From assembly GCA_963847345.1 (NCBI GenBank), contig CAWJZU010000015.1, positions 62,001-126,000 on the forward strand: a DNA stretch of 64,000 bases. The letters run 5' to 3'. The translations under genes and the position numbers were made by a program. The notes beneath the pieces were generated by a model that was not told where the DNA came from, made no database searches, and saw nothing but the letters and a program-made list of their open reading frames with translations. Each line of letters starts with the position of its first letter. Position 1 is the stretch's first letter. Below are positions 44,127-53,835 of the stretch, in pieces. The DNA comes from DATARH01 sp963847345 (lineage in GTDB: Bacteria; Pseudomonadota; Alphaproteobacteria; ATCC43930; CGMCC-115725).

Positions 44127-44858
44127 ATGAGACGTTCTGCGGCGGCCGTTGTGGCCAAGCCGAGCCTCACCGACCGGCGGATCAGACCTGGCCGCGGCGC
44201 AACGAACGGCCCAAGGCCGCGGCTGAAGCGGCAAGGGGGAAACTCTGTCGAGCCGCGTAGAGATTCCTTTCATCCGATGATGATTTTGACTGCCGTGGAT
44301 CAGGCACAGGCAATCGTGGGCATCGTGGATGGGCGGATCATCCATTGGAGCCGAGGGGCTGAGCGGCTCTATGGGTGGACGGCGAACGAGGCTATCGGCT
44401 GCCGCGCGGGCGATCTGCTGAAACAGAATCGCGCGAGCGCATCGGAAGCGAGCGCGTCGGATGTTGCCACCGGGGGGATCTGGAAAGGGAAGCTGAGCCG
44501 CGCCCACAAGGACGGTCGCGAACTGTCAATCGCCGCTCACCGCGTGTCGGGCCGGGACATCAGTGGCCGCTCGACGGTGATCGAGCTGGACTGCCTGATC
44601 GAACCGGCCGAGCGCACCGACCATTCCCCGGAAAGCAGGGCTGAGCAAACCGGGGCGAGCGGATGTGCAATTCACCGGATCGCGCACGACTTCAAAAATC
44701 TGCTTGGGGTCATCACGCTGAACCTGGAGCTCGCGCGCGAGTGCGCCGCCACTGGGGGCGAGCTGCGCAAGATGATCGATGAGGCGCTCGCTGCCGCCTG
44801 GCAAGGCTCCGAATTGACAGGTCGTCTCGCTGATGCCGCACGGCACCAGCCGGCGTAG
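44127..44858 (+). CDS. PAS sensor with DHp helix pair but no kinase ATPase domain
   Basis: 243 residues. A basic N-terminus of about 50 residues precedes a PAS domain (about 55-165) with 'AQAIVGIVDGRIIHWSRGAE' and 'LYGWTANEAIGC'. A histidine-kinase dimerisation/phosphoacceptor hairpin follows (about 180-240): 'HRIAHDFKNLLGVITLNLEL' with His187, then 'MIDEALAAAWQGSELTGRLA'. The protein stops at 'ARHQPA', exactly where a catalytic HATPase domain would start. The remaining 77 bases before the response regulator cannot encode one in any frame. The ATG at 44127 follows CGGGAGT. It may be phosphorylated by another kinase or act as a phosphotransfer/phosphatase partner of the next gene. Confidence 0.8.
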   Translation: MRRSAAAVVAKPSLTDRRIRPGRGATNGPRPRLKRQGGNSVEPRRDSFHPMMILTAVDQAQAIVGIVDGRIIHWSRGAERLYGWTANEAIGCRAGDLLKQNRASASEASASDVATGGIWKGKLSRAHKDGRELSIAAHRVSGRDISGRSTVIELDCLIEPAERTDHSPESRAEQTGASGCAIHRIAHDFKNLLGVITLNLELARECAATGGELRKMIDEALAAAWQGSELTGRLADAARHQPA

Positions 44859-44935
44859 CCGGCGCCGGTCGCGCTGGCTGTCAACCGACACAGGCTCGCG
44901 CTGACGTCGTAAGTCTGGACGGAGATAGGTGAAAG

Positions 44936-45322
44936 ATGGCCGACATTGTCGTGATCGATGACGAAACCCGCTACCGGCGCCTGATCGCGCAGGTGCTGAC
45001 CGGCGCGGGGCACGATGTGAGACAGGCCGGGGACGGCGCCGAAGGATTGACGATGTGCCGTCAGCGGTCGCCGGAACTGGTGATCACCGACCTCGTGATG
45101 CCCGGCATGGAGGGCATAGAGACGATCCTGCAATTGGCGCGTGAATGCCCGGAGGTGCCGGTGCTGGCGATCTCGGGCGCCGAGCCGGCCTCGGTCTATC
45201 TCCGCGCCGCCACCGCGCTCGGCGCGGCGTCCGCGCTGGCGAAGCCGTTCACCGTCGATCAGTTGCTGACGGATGTCGATCGGTTGCTCGCGGCCGATCA
45301 GGTGGTGGCGGAGACGGTTTGA
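44936..45322 (+). CDS. Single-domain response regulator
   Basis: 128-residue receiver domain without an output domain. The acidic pocket is Asp8-Asp9, the phosphoacceptor is Asp52 in 'LVITDLVMPGMEG', the switch Ser80 is in 'VPVLAISGAEP' and Lys103 is in 'SALAKPFTVDQL'. Receiver-only proteins work in phosphorelays or through protein contacts. It lies 77 bases after the PAS-DHp gene on the same strand, with GGAGATAGG before its ATG, so the two are very likely partners. Confidence 0.93.
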   Translation: MADIVVIDDETRYRRLIAQVLTGAGHDVRQAGDGAEGLTMCRQRSPELVITDLVMPGMEGIETILQLARECPEVPVLAISGAEPASVYLRAATALGAASALAKPFTVDQLLTDVDRLLAADQVVAETV

Positions 45323-45902
45323 CCTGGCGACGCAGGCCGACGGGATGGGACGCAAAGCGGCGGCGCCGGTCCTCGGCGCGGTGACGCGAACAGCCGGCCC
45401 GGATTTCGGGCAAATTCCCTGCCAACAGGGAATTTAGCAGGGAAAATTTTTGATCGCCGGTTCGAACCCTTCGAATTTGCTCGGCTATGTGCCGCCGGGA
45501 CGGCGCTGATCAGGGAGTTAGCAGGGAACTCCGTGAACCAGCATAAGGCGTTGGGTTTGCTGGAGTTTTCGCCCGACTGCGGCAGCCTCCGGGAAATTTA
45601 CAGAGAATCTTCCCCGCCGCGCCCAATTAACTCCGCACACCGCGCCACTTTGTTCTCCGATTGACCATCCTTCTCAGCCAAACCCGTGCGTCCTGCCCGG
45701 GCACCCGCCTCTGGACCTGTTCGAGCCAAAACGTATCACTCGATAATGGCAATTCTAGCGCCGGTGCGAGCGGCATCGATCGCCGGCCGCCGACGCCTCG
45801 GGGCGTAATTCGCTCCGTGCGGGACGCACGAGATTTTGCATCGCATTGCGCAGGGCGAAGCCGGGAAACGCGCCGACAGGTTTCGGGGGCTCGGGTTTGG
45901 CG
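45323..45902. repeat. Gene-free region with CAGGGAATT repeats and palindrome
   Basis: 580 bases without a supported gene. A perfect ten-base inverted repeat with a four-base loop is present: AAATTCCCTG at 45412-45421 and CAGGGAATTT at 45426-45435. Further CAGGGA words are at 45438, 45511 and 45522, and a weaker GGGAAATTTACAG lies near 45591. The style matches the region at 18135-18320, so both look like remains of one repeat or mobile family. It lies directly downstream of the STAND gene's 3' end, compatible with insertion of that gene by transfer. Confidence 0.55.
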
Positions 45903-48900
45903 CTAGCGATCCTCGCCGTTTTTTCCTTCGGCGGCTTGTTTTGCCGCGTGTTCGGCGAGCAGGCGGCGGATTTCCGGCTCGAAATCCTCCTCGACGATGT
46001 TCGACGGATCGTAGGGCGGCAGTTGCGGCTCGGCCTCGCCGAGTTCACGGAGTACCTTGCGGCAGCGCTGCAATTCCCAATGGTAGGAATAAGGTGGGCC
46101 ATCGTTCCAATATAATGTGTAGCCCGAGCGGGCATGCGCGAGAGCCTTATCGCGGTCGCCGGTCAATTGATAGAACTCTGCCAGCGCCGCGTATGGCATG
46201 CCGGGTCCCCGCTCGGCGCGTCGCGCCGCCGCCAGCGCTTCCTCCGCGCGGCCGAGATGATGCAGCGCAATCGCGTACCCGGCTTCCGCCTCGGTGTCGT
46301 GCAATTGGACGCGGCGCGCCAACTCGATCGCGGTCTCGAACGCCACCGCCGCGTCGCGATATCGCCCGGCCGCCGCACGAAACTCGCCACATACCCTCGA
46401 AAGCCCGCGAACGTAAAAGGGCTGGTGCAACTCCGCGGCCCGCGCAATCTCAATGCCGAGCCACGTCTCGTCCAGGTGTCGCTCGTAAAGCCGCAACTGA
46501 GCCTCGACGAATGAGATCCGGGCGTTGAGTTGGGCGTCGAAACGTCACCTTGTCGCGCCCCTCGATCTTGGCCCAGATCGCACGCGCGGCGGCGAGATCG
46601 CCACGCCTGACGAGGCCCATCACCAAGTCCGAGGTTGCCCACGTTACTAGGTAGACATCCGAATTTATTCGCGACGGCAACGTCGTGCGACAGCCGATAA
46701 AGGCGCTCGGCTGTGCGAAAGGGAAAAAACGTCCGCAGGCGTAATTTCTCAAGCTGATCGCGAGATTGAAACTGAGCCCGCGCTTCATCTGCTTCGCGGA
46801 TTGAGAACGCTTCCTGCGCACGTGCCTCGTCCAGACGCCCGAGCAGGGAGAGTGCTGTTCCGGCTTCGTTCGCCACAGAAGCAGCGCGATGGGCCGCGAT
46901 CGGCCGCTGCGACCAGCCGTCCGGGAACAGCGGTCGCAGCACCGCCAAGCCTCGTGATGCAGCTCTAGTCGCTGGAGGGCATCGCGCAGCCCGCCCAAAT
47001 AGGCAGCAAATGCCGCCTCGGTCTTGCCGGCGAGGTTCAGCGCGCGCACGATCTGCAGGCCGGTATCGAGATCGGCGAGCGCGGCGGCGGTTTCGTAGGC
47101 CGGCGCGGGGCGCGAGGCGAAAAAATCGGCGACAACCTGCCCGGTCACGGCGCGCGCGTCGGCGGTAGTCGAATCGACGGCGAAATGGCGGATCACCGGG
47201 TGCAGGTCGAACAATTTGGCGTCGCGGTCCCATTGCAAGAGACCGCTTCGTTCGAGTTTGGGCGGCAGACGCCAGCAGCCACTCGTCGGCGGCGCGATAT
47301 TCCGGGGATCGCCGCCATGCAGTCAGCGCAGCTTGATAGGCGGCACGTTTGCGCCGCGCCTGCTGATACTCGGCCTCCAATTCCTCGCGCCGCACTTGCT
47401 GCCGCGCCTCGATCGCGGCCCTATTCTTGCTCGATCTGGCCGACAAAAGCTGTTGTTTCAGTTCGAGTATCTCAAAATCCCATTCGTCGTCGGGCCGCCT
47501 GGGTTCGGGCACCTCTTCCGGCGGCGTGGGGCGGCGCGGGTTCAGCGCCTGCAAGGTTTCCCAATCGATTGCATGCGCGCAGATCGCCAGGCGCGTAACG
47601 ACTTCGCGCGCATCGGCGTCGAGCGCGTCGAAGGCACTCTTCAGGATATGGTTGCGCCGCTGCCTGATGTCGGGTGCGGCGAGGTTGACATTGGCGCCGC
47701 CGTCCGGGTGATCCAGCCAGCGATCGAAATCGCACGGCGCCGGCGCGAAATCGTAAACCACGCCGGCGATGACCGCGACGACGAGCGGATGACAGCCGAA
47801 CTCCCGGTCGAGGAAATGCCGCATGCGGGCGCTGTCGCCGCGCACGCCGATGTCGCGCATCAGAAGCTCGGCATCCTCGGGCGCGAGGCCGGTCAGCGGC
47901 CGATGCCGTACGCCGTCGCGCGGCCGGGCGCCGATGCCGCGCAGCGCGGTCGGCATCAGCCGCGACGAGACGACAAGTTTGCTCGGCGCCGCATGGCAGA
48001 GTTTTTGGAGTAGCGTCGCTGGTCGGCCGGCCGGATGCAATCCTCGTGCGGCCGGTTGGCGCTGTCGGGGTCATGCGCGACATCGCCGTCGTCCGCCTGT
48101 GCCGCGTCGAGGCGGTGATAGGCGACGAGGATGCGCTCGATGCCGTCGAGTGCGAGAAGCCAGCGCCGCGCCGTCAATTGCCGCAACAATTCATCGCCGA
48201 GCTCGCTTGTCGGGCGCGCCCGGAAATCGGCAAGCTTCTGTCCGGTCATATAGGCCAGCGCGGTGACGCAGAAATCGTGCATCGTCGCGCCGCCCTCGTA
48301 AAAGCTGTACCAGAAGATGCCGGCCCATTCGCCCGGCTCCTTCCGGGTTTCTTCCTGGACCCATTCCCAGGTCAGCATGCTTTTGCCCATGCCGCCGATC
48401 GCCTCGAAGATCAGCACCGGCTCCCCCGGCGTCGCGGCCCATTCGTCGAGCCAGCCGAGTTCGCGCTGGCGACCGAAGAAGTGCGATTTGCCGATAAAGG
48501 CGGGCTTCGCATAGAAGGCTGGCGGCGCCGGGATTTCCGGCTCCCGGTCGGCCGCGTTATCGCCGGCGGAACCGCTTAGCTTCTTGGACTTCGCCTTCGC
48601 TTGCTCCGCGAGCCACTCCCGAAGGCGAGCCAGCGTCGCCGTCGCCTTCACTTTGACATCGTCAAGCGATTTGAACTCGGCGTAGATACGGCCCTCCTTC
48701 GCCAGTTTGATAAAGGCGGCGAGTTTGCCCTCGGCGTCCGGTTCGTCGCGCACCGCGCTTCGCGGAACCGGATGGTCGTCGTGCATGACCAGCATGCAGA
48801 TCGGGATGTCGCGGTCGCGCGCGCGGCGAAACTCCAGCTCGGTCAGCGAAAAATTACCGGGGTTTCGCACCGGGCATGGCAATACCTGGCCGTAGCGGTA

Positions 48901-49107
48901 TCCGATCAGGCCGATGTAGCCATCGGCCGCATCGACCTTGGCAAGCGAGGCGCCGATCAAATCCTGGGGCAGCGCGGCGTCGGCGTCGTTTTCCATCGCG
49001 AGCGGAAACATACGTGCCGCGATTATCGCCTCCCGGACAAGTTTGCGATGCTCCGCCAAGTCCGTGCCGGCACTCGACAGCATGATCGAATAAATCCTGC
49101 CCGCCAT
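45903..49107 (-). CDS. DUF4062 - STAND NTPase - TPR protein (several frameshifts)
   Basis: Large multidomain protein of about 1068 residues. The start at 49107 (MAGRIYSIMLSSAGTDLAEH) has GGAGG upstream. DUF4062 spans about 5-125, with 'MFPLAMENDADAALPQDL' and 'GYIGLIGYRYGQVL'. The STAND/NB-ARC NTPase starts about 200: Walker A GGMGKS at 238-243, Walker B 'LLALDGIERILVAYHR' with Asp about 321, then 'APSKLVVSSRLMPTALRG' and 'DREFGCHPLVVAVIAG'. A charged helix and TPR-like repeats follow, for example 'AEAGYAIALHHLGRAEEALA', ending 'AAEGKNGEDR'. The frame changes near 48020, 47260, 46945, 46670 and 46538, yet each segment reads cleanly. Likely an intracellular sensor of the conflict or defence type; activity unproven. 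Confidence 0.78.
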
Positions 49108-49382
49108 TCGAGCGCCTCCAACTTCCCCCGAACAACCTCTGGTTAACGGAACTATATATCGCACGAGGTTGTCGGCACGCACATCGGGTGCAGGGTTCGC
49201 GCGCGGGTGGATGACTGGTTCGGAGCAGAAGGGGTCGTGGAGTTCGTGCGCATTATTGCCGGCTAGACCGTCAAGGAGTGGAGCGTGGCCGAGGCTGACA
49301 TGTGCCGGCCCCTTGCCCCATTTTCCGGCGCGGGGTAGGACGGGTGCGGCGGATCGGAGCGGATGGACGGAGGGACGACAAG

Positions 49383-50885
49383 ATGGCGATCTCGGGCGAA
49401 TATGATGTCGTCGTGGTCGGTGCCGGGAATGCCGGGATGTGCGCGGCGCTGGCGGCGCGCGAGAGCGGGGCGCGGGTGCTGGTGCTCGAAGCGGCGCCGT
49501 TCGACGAGCGCGGCGGCAACTCGCGCTATACGGCAGGCGCGCTGCGCTTCGTCTATAACGGCGTCGACGACCTGCTGAAGCTGTGCGACCTGTCCGAGCA
49601 GGAGCTGGCGACCTCGGATTTCGGCACCTATACGCAGGACAAATATTACGACGATCTGGGCCGGCTCACCGATTATCGCAGCAACCCCGACATGGCCGAG
49701 CTCTTGATCACGAAGAGCCAGGAGACGCTGTTGTGGATGCGCTCGAAGGGCATCCGCTTCGCGCCGATGTATTCGCGCCAGGCGTTCAAGCACGAGGGCA
49801 AGTTCGTGTTCTGGGGCGGGCTCGCGCTGGAGGCCTGGGGCGGCGGTCCGGGTCTCGTCGAGGGGCTGTTCACCGCGCTCGAAAAGAACGGCATCGACGT
49901 CGCGTACGAGGCGCGCGGCGAGAGGCTGGTCGCCGACGATGACGGGGTGCACGGCGTCGTCGCCAATGTCGAGGGCAAAACGACGACGATCCCGTGCAAG
50001 GCGGTCGTGCTGGCCGCCGGCGGGTTCGAGGCCAACGCCGAGATGCGCACGCGCTATCTCGGGCCCGGCTGGGACCTCGCGAAGGTGCGCGGCACGCGGT
50101 TCAACACCGGCGGCGGCATCAAGATGGCGCTCGATATCGGCGCGATGCCGTACGGCAACTGGTCGGGCTGCCACGCGGTCGGCTGGGACTATAACGCTCC
50201 CGAATTCGGCGATCTGGCGGTCGGCGACAATTTCCAGAAGCACTCCTATCCGTTCGCGATCATGGTCAACGCCACCGGCGAGCGGTTCTGCGACGAAGGC
50301 GCCGATTTCCGCAACTACACCTATGCCAAATACGGCCGCGAGATATTGAACCAGCCGCACCAGTTCGCCTGGCAGATCTTCGACCAGCAGGTCGTGCAGT
50401 ATCAGCGCGACGAATACCGGATACGGCAGGTGACGAAGGTCACGGCCGACACGATCGAGGAACTGGCCGACAAGATGGCCGAATACGCGCCGGTCGATAA
50501 GGCGAAGTTCATCCAGACGATCCGCGAGTACAACGCGGCTGTCGATCGCAGCATCCCGTACAACCCGACCGTGAAGGACGGGCGCACGACGCGCGGCCTC
50601 GCGATCGACAAGACGAACTGGGCGATGCCGTTGGAGAAGCCGCCGTTCGAGGCGTATTGCACGACCTGCGGGGTCACGTTCACGTTCGGCGGTGTCAGGA
50701 TCGACACCGACGGGCGCGTGCTCGACGTGGCGCAGAAGCCGATCCCCGGGCTGTACGCGGCCGGCGAGCTGGTCGGCGGCCTGTTCTACTTCAATTATCC
50801 GGGTGGAACGGGTCTGGTGTCCGGATCCGTTTTCGGAAAGATCGCCGGTACCACCGCCGGACGGCAGATCGGGCGCAATATCTGA
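49383..50885 (+). CDS. FAD-dependent fumarate reductase/tricarballylate dehydrogenase-like flavoprotein
   Basis: 500-residue flavoprotein of the FAD_binding_2 family, close in layout to TcuA (tricarballylate dehydrogenase). The dinucleotide fold is 'YDVVVVGAGNAGMCAALAAR' at about residues 7-26, and the second FAD segment is 'GLYAAGELVGGLFYFNYPGG'. The substrate-domain pieces 'AVDRSIPYNPTVKDGR' and 'CTTCGVTFTFGGVRID' are present. The ATG at 49383 is chosen. It is followed after 23 bases by the DUF1272 gene and then the aminotransferase, forming a three-gene operon. No TcuB/TcuC partners are seen, so the electron acceptor is unknown. Confidence 0.9.
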   Translation: MAISGEYDVVVVGAGNAGMCAALAARESGARVLVLEAAPFDERGGNSRYTAGALRFVYNGVDDLLKLCDLSEQELATSDFGTYTQDKYYDDLGRLTDYRSNPDMAELLITKSQETLLWMRSKGIRFAPMYSRQAFKHEGKFVFWGGLALEAWGGGPGLVEGLFTALEKNGIDVAYEARGERLVADDDGVHGVVANVEGKTTTIPCKAVVLAAGGFEANAEMRTRYLGPGWDLAKVRGTRFNTGGGIKMALDIGAMPYGNWSGCHAVGWDYNAPEFGDLAVGDNFQKHSYPFAIMVNATGERFCDEGADFRNYTYAKYGREILNQPHQFAWQIFDQQVVQYQRDEYRIRQVTKVTADTIEELADKMAEYAPVDKAKFIQTIREYNAAVDRSIPYNPTVKDGRTTRGLAIDKTNWAMPLEKPPFEAYCTTCGVTFTFGGVRIDTDGRVLDVAQKPIPGLYAAGELVGGLFYFNYPGGTGLVSGSVFGKIAGTTAGRQIGRNI

Positions 50886-50908
50886 GGCGCGAGGGCGGGT
50901 TGCGGGCA

Positions 50909-51175
50909 ATGCTGGAGCTGCGTCCCAATTGCGAGTGCTGCGACCGCGACCTGCCGGCCGATTCTGTTGAAGCGCGCATCTGTTCGTACGAGTGCACGTT
51001 CTGCCAGGATTGCGCCGAGGGCGTGCTCGGCGGGTACTGCCCGAATTGTGGCGGCGAACTGGTGCGGCGGCCGATCCGGCCGGCCGACCGGCTGGTCGCG
51101 CCACCCGGCCTCGACAAGGCGGTTGGTCAAGGCGGCGGGTTGCGCGCCGGCCGGTATCGCCCGGTGACGCGCTGA
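50909..51175 (+). CDS. DUF1272 zinc-ribbon-like protein
   Basis: 88 residues. It starts MLELRPNCECCDRDLPADS and contains paired cysteines in 'CECC', 'CSYECTFCQDCAEGVL' and 'YCPNCGGELVRRP', the typical DUF1272 arrangement likely to bind zinc. The basic tail ends 'RAGRYRPVTR'. Its TGA stop overlaps the aminotransferase ATG (TGATG at 51173-51177), so the two are translationally coupled. Function of the family is unknown; adaptor or nucleic-acid roles are conceivable but unsupported here. Confidence 0.9.
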   Translation: MLELRPNCECCDRDLPADSVEARICSYECTFCQDCAEGVLGGYCPNCGGELVRRPIRPADRLVAPPGLDKAVGQGGGLRAGRYRPVTR

Positions 51176-52329
51176 TGCCGCGCGGACCCTCGCGCCGGGG
51201 GCAGGTACCGCCGTTCCTGGCGATGGACATGCTGCGCGCCGCCAGCGCGCGCGAGGCGGCGGGCCATTCGGTCATCCATCTCGAAGTCGGCCAGCCCGGC
51301 ACGCCGGCGCCTCGGGCCGTGCTCGACGCGGCGCGGGCGGCGCTGGCGACGGACCGCATCGGCTATACTGATTCGCTCGGCATCGCGGCGCTGCGCGAGG
51401 CGATTGCGCGGCATTACGCGAGCAGTACGGGGTCGCGGTCGATCCCGGCGAGGTCGTCGTCACGACCGGGTCGTCGGCGGCGTTTCAGCTGATCTTTATT
51501 GCCGCATTCGAGCCGGGCGACCGGGTGGCGCTGGCGGCGCCGGGCTATCCGGCCTATCGCAACATCCTGTCGGCGCTGGGCCTGGAACCGGTGCTGATCG
51601 AGGTCGGCTCGAACGAAAATTATCAGCCGAACCCGGAATTGCTGGCCGGGATCGGCGACATCGCCGGGCTGATCGTCACCAGCCCGGCCAACCCGACCGG
51701 CACGATGATCCCGGCCCCGCAGCTGGCGCGGATTGCCGAATGGTGCCGCGAGCGCGACATCCGGCTCGTCTCGGACGAGATCTATCACGGCATCACCTAC
51801 GAGAGCGCCGGGGCAGACCGCGCGCGCTTATGGAAAAGAGATCGTCGTCGTCAATTCGTTCTCGAAATACTACAGCATGACCGGATGGCGGCTCGGCTGG
51901 ATGCTGGTGCCCCGTGAGCTGGCGCGTTCGGTCGAATGCCTGGCGCAGAATTTCTACGTATCGCCGCCGACCCTGTCGCAGCTTGCGGCGCTGGCCGCGT
52001 TCGACTGCTGCGCCGAGCTTGACGGCCATGTCGCTCGGTATCACACGAACCGCGATGTGCTGATCGCGATGCTCAAGGAGGTCGGGCTGACCCGCTTCGC
52101 GCCGGTCGAGGGCGCCTTCTACCTGTATGTCGATGTCTCGGCGCTGAGCCGCGACAGCGTCGAATTCTGCCGGCGCATGCTCGACGAGGCCGGGGTCGCG
52201 GCGACGCCGGGGCGCGATTTCGATCCGATCCACGGTGATGACTGGGTGCGTCTCTCGTTCGCCGGCTCGATTCGGGACATTGCCGAAGGGGCCCGGCGCC
52301 TCAAGGAATGGCTCCCGCGGGCGGGGTGA
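51175..52329 (+). CDS. Class I/II PLP-dependent aminotransferase (two frameshifts)
   Basis: Fold-type I aminotransferase of about 385 residues, probably acting on an aromatic or aspartate-like amino acid. Segments: 'VIHLEVGQPGTPAPRAVLDA' and 'IGYTDSLGIAALREAIARHY', then after a missing base near 51420 'VVVTTGSSAAFQLIFIAAFE', 'TSPANPTGTMIPAPQLARIA' (substrate Asn) and 'LVSDEIYHGITYES' (cofactor Asp and Tyr). After an extra base near 51820 comes 'NSFSKYYSMTGWRLGW', whose Lys binds the cofactor, and the late Arg is in 'DDWVRLSFAGSIRD'. It overlaps the DUF1272 stop. All catalytic parts are conserved. Confidence 0.88.
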
Positions 52330-52447
52330 GCGGCGCCCCGTTTCTGCGGCGGACGACACGGAATGGGTTTCGTCCGACTGAACCGATCCTACATCCTACA
52401 GCGGCTACCGAGGGAGTTGCAGCCAATCCAACCGTCATCATCGGATG

Positions 52448-52464
52448 GCCGGGTCAAGCCCGGC
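52448..52464. repeat. GCCGGG...CCCGGC hairpin upstream of serS
   Basis: GCCGGG (52448-52453) and CCCGGC (52459-52464) flank TCAAG. This 'CCGGGTCAAGCCCGG' type of palindrome is a common dispersed repeat in alphaproteobacterial intergenic DNA. A related CCGGGT-ATTG-ACCCGG hairpin occurs at 58331-58346 before secD. It may end transcription of the aminotransferase operon. Confidence 0.5.
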
Positions 52465-52548
52465 TATAACGGCCAAAAGGGACCGGCATCGGCTCTCGGC
52501 TGTGTTCAATCTTCGGACGGCCAAACATCTTTCGGATAGCGTCTGTTC

Positions 52549-53831
52549 ATGCACGATTTGCGATGGATCCGGGAAAATCCCGACGAATTCGACCGCGGCC
52601 TGGCGCGGCGCGGCTTGCCCGCGCGGGCAGCGGAGGTCCTGGGGATCGACAGGGAGTGGCGCGCGCTGCAAACCGCGGCCGAGGACGCTCAATCCGTCCG
52701 CAACCGGCTGTCCCGCGAGGTCGGCGCCGCCAAGCAGCGCGGCGAGTCGGCAGACGCGCTGCTCGCCGAAATCGCGCAGCGCAAGGCAGCGGAGGAGGCG
52801 ACGTTGAGCCGCGCGGCCGAATTGCGGCGGCAGCTGGACGATCTGCTGGCGACGCTGCCGAACCTGCCGTCACCGGATGTACCGGACGGTTTCGACGAGA
52901 GCGCCAATGTCGAAATCCGGCGGGTCGGCGATCCGCCGCGCTTTAATTTCGCGCCGCGTCCGCACGAGGCGATCGGCGAAACGCTCGGGCTGATGGACTT
53001 TGCCGCCGCCGCGAAGCTGTCGGGGTCGCGGTTTGTCGTGCTGAAGGGCGCGCTGGCGCGGCTGGAACGCGCGCTGGCGCAGTTCATGCTGGACCTGCAC
53101 ACGCGCGAATTCGGCTACTTGGAGGTCGCGCCGCCCTATCTGGTGCGCGACGAGACCGCGTTCGGGACCGGCAATCTGCCGAAAGCCGCCGAGGACATGT
53201 TCCGCACGACCAATGGGATGTGGCTGATCCCGACCGCCGAGATGCCGCTGACCAATCTCGTCGCCGGCGAAATCCTCGACGAAAGCCGCGCTGCCGCTGC
53301 GCTTTACGGCGTGGACCGCGTGTTTCCGCTCGGAGGCCGGGGCGGCGGGGCGCGACACGCGCGGCATGATCCGCCAGCATCAGTTTCCGAAGGTCGAGCT
53401 GGTCTCGATCACGCGGCCCGAGGATTCCGAGGCCGAGCACGAGCGGATGACTTCCTGCGCCGAGGAGGTGCTTGAAGCGGCTCGGGCTGGCCTACCGGGT
53501 GATGCTGCTGTCGGCCGGCGACATGGGCTTCGCGGCGCGGAAAACCTACGATCTCGAGGTTTGGCTGCCGGGCCAGAACGCCTATCGCGAGATCTCGAGC
53601 TGCTCGAATTGCGGCCCGTTCCAGGCGCTGCGCATGAAGGCGCGCTGCCGTCCTGCGGGTGGCAGAGGGACGCGCCCGATGCACACGCTGAACGGCTCCG
53701 GTCTCGCGGTCGGCCGTACGATGATCGCGGTTCTGGAAAACTTCCAGCGCGCCGATGGCACCGTCGCAATCCCGGAGGCGTTGCAGCCCTATATGGCTGG
53801 ACAGCAGGTACTGGCGCCCAATGGTTGGTAG
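52549..53831 (+). CDS. serS: Seryl-tRNA synthetase (two frameshifts)
   Basis: Charges tRNA-Ser; about 427 residues, class II synthetase. An N-terminal tRNA-binding coiled coil occupies about residues 1-110 (MHDLRWIRENPDEFDRGLAR). Class II motif 2 includes 'CFRSEAGAAGRDTRGMIRQH' and motif 3 is 'LNGSGLAVGRTMIAVLEN'. One extra base near 53290 (before LPLRFTAWTACFRSEAG) and another near 53470 (...AEEVL / KRLGLAYRVML...) break the frame. Such an essential single-copy gene should not be inactive, so assembly error is the best explanation. It is followed by surE after 4 bases. Confidence 0.93.
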
Positions 53832-53835
53832 AACG

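Noticed and set aside
45323..45902. CRISPR array in the CAGGGAATT region
   Set aside because: Repeat words are under 12 bases and irregularly spaced, with no constant spacer length and no cas genes in the window.
46163..48040. A separate 625-residue protein inside the STAND gene
   Set aside because: Its first part continues the STAND domain from the upstream frame, but stretches in the middle and at the end are arginine-rich noise where the true coding frame is elsewhere.
49263..51359. 698-codon minus-strand frame
   Set aside because: It is a shadow of the flavoprotein and DUF1272 genes on the plus strand and matches no protein family.
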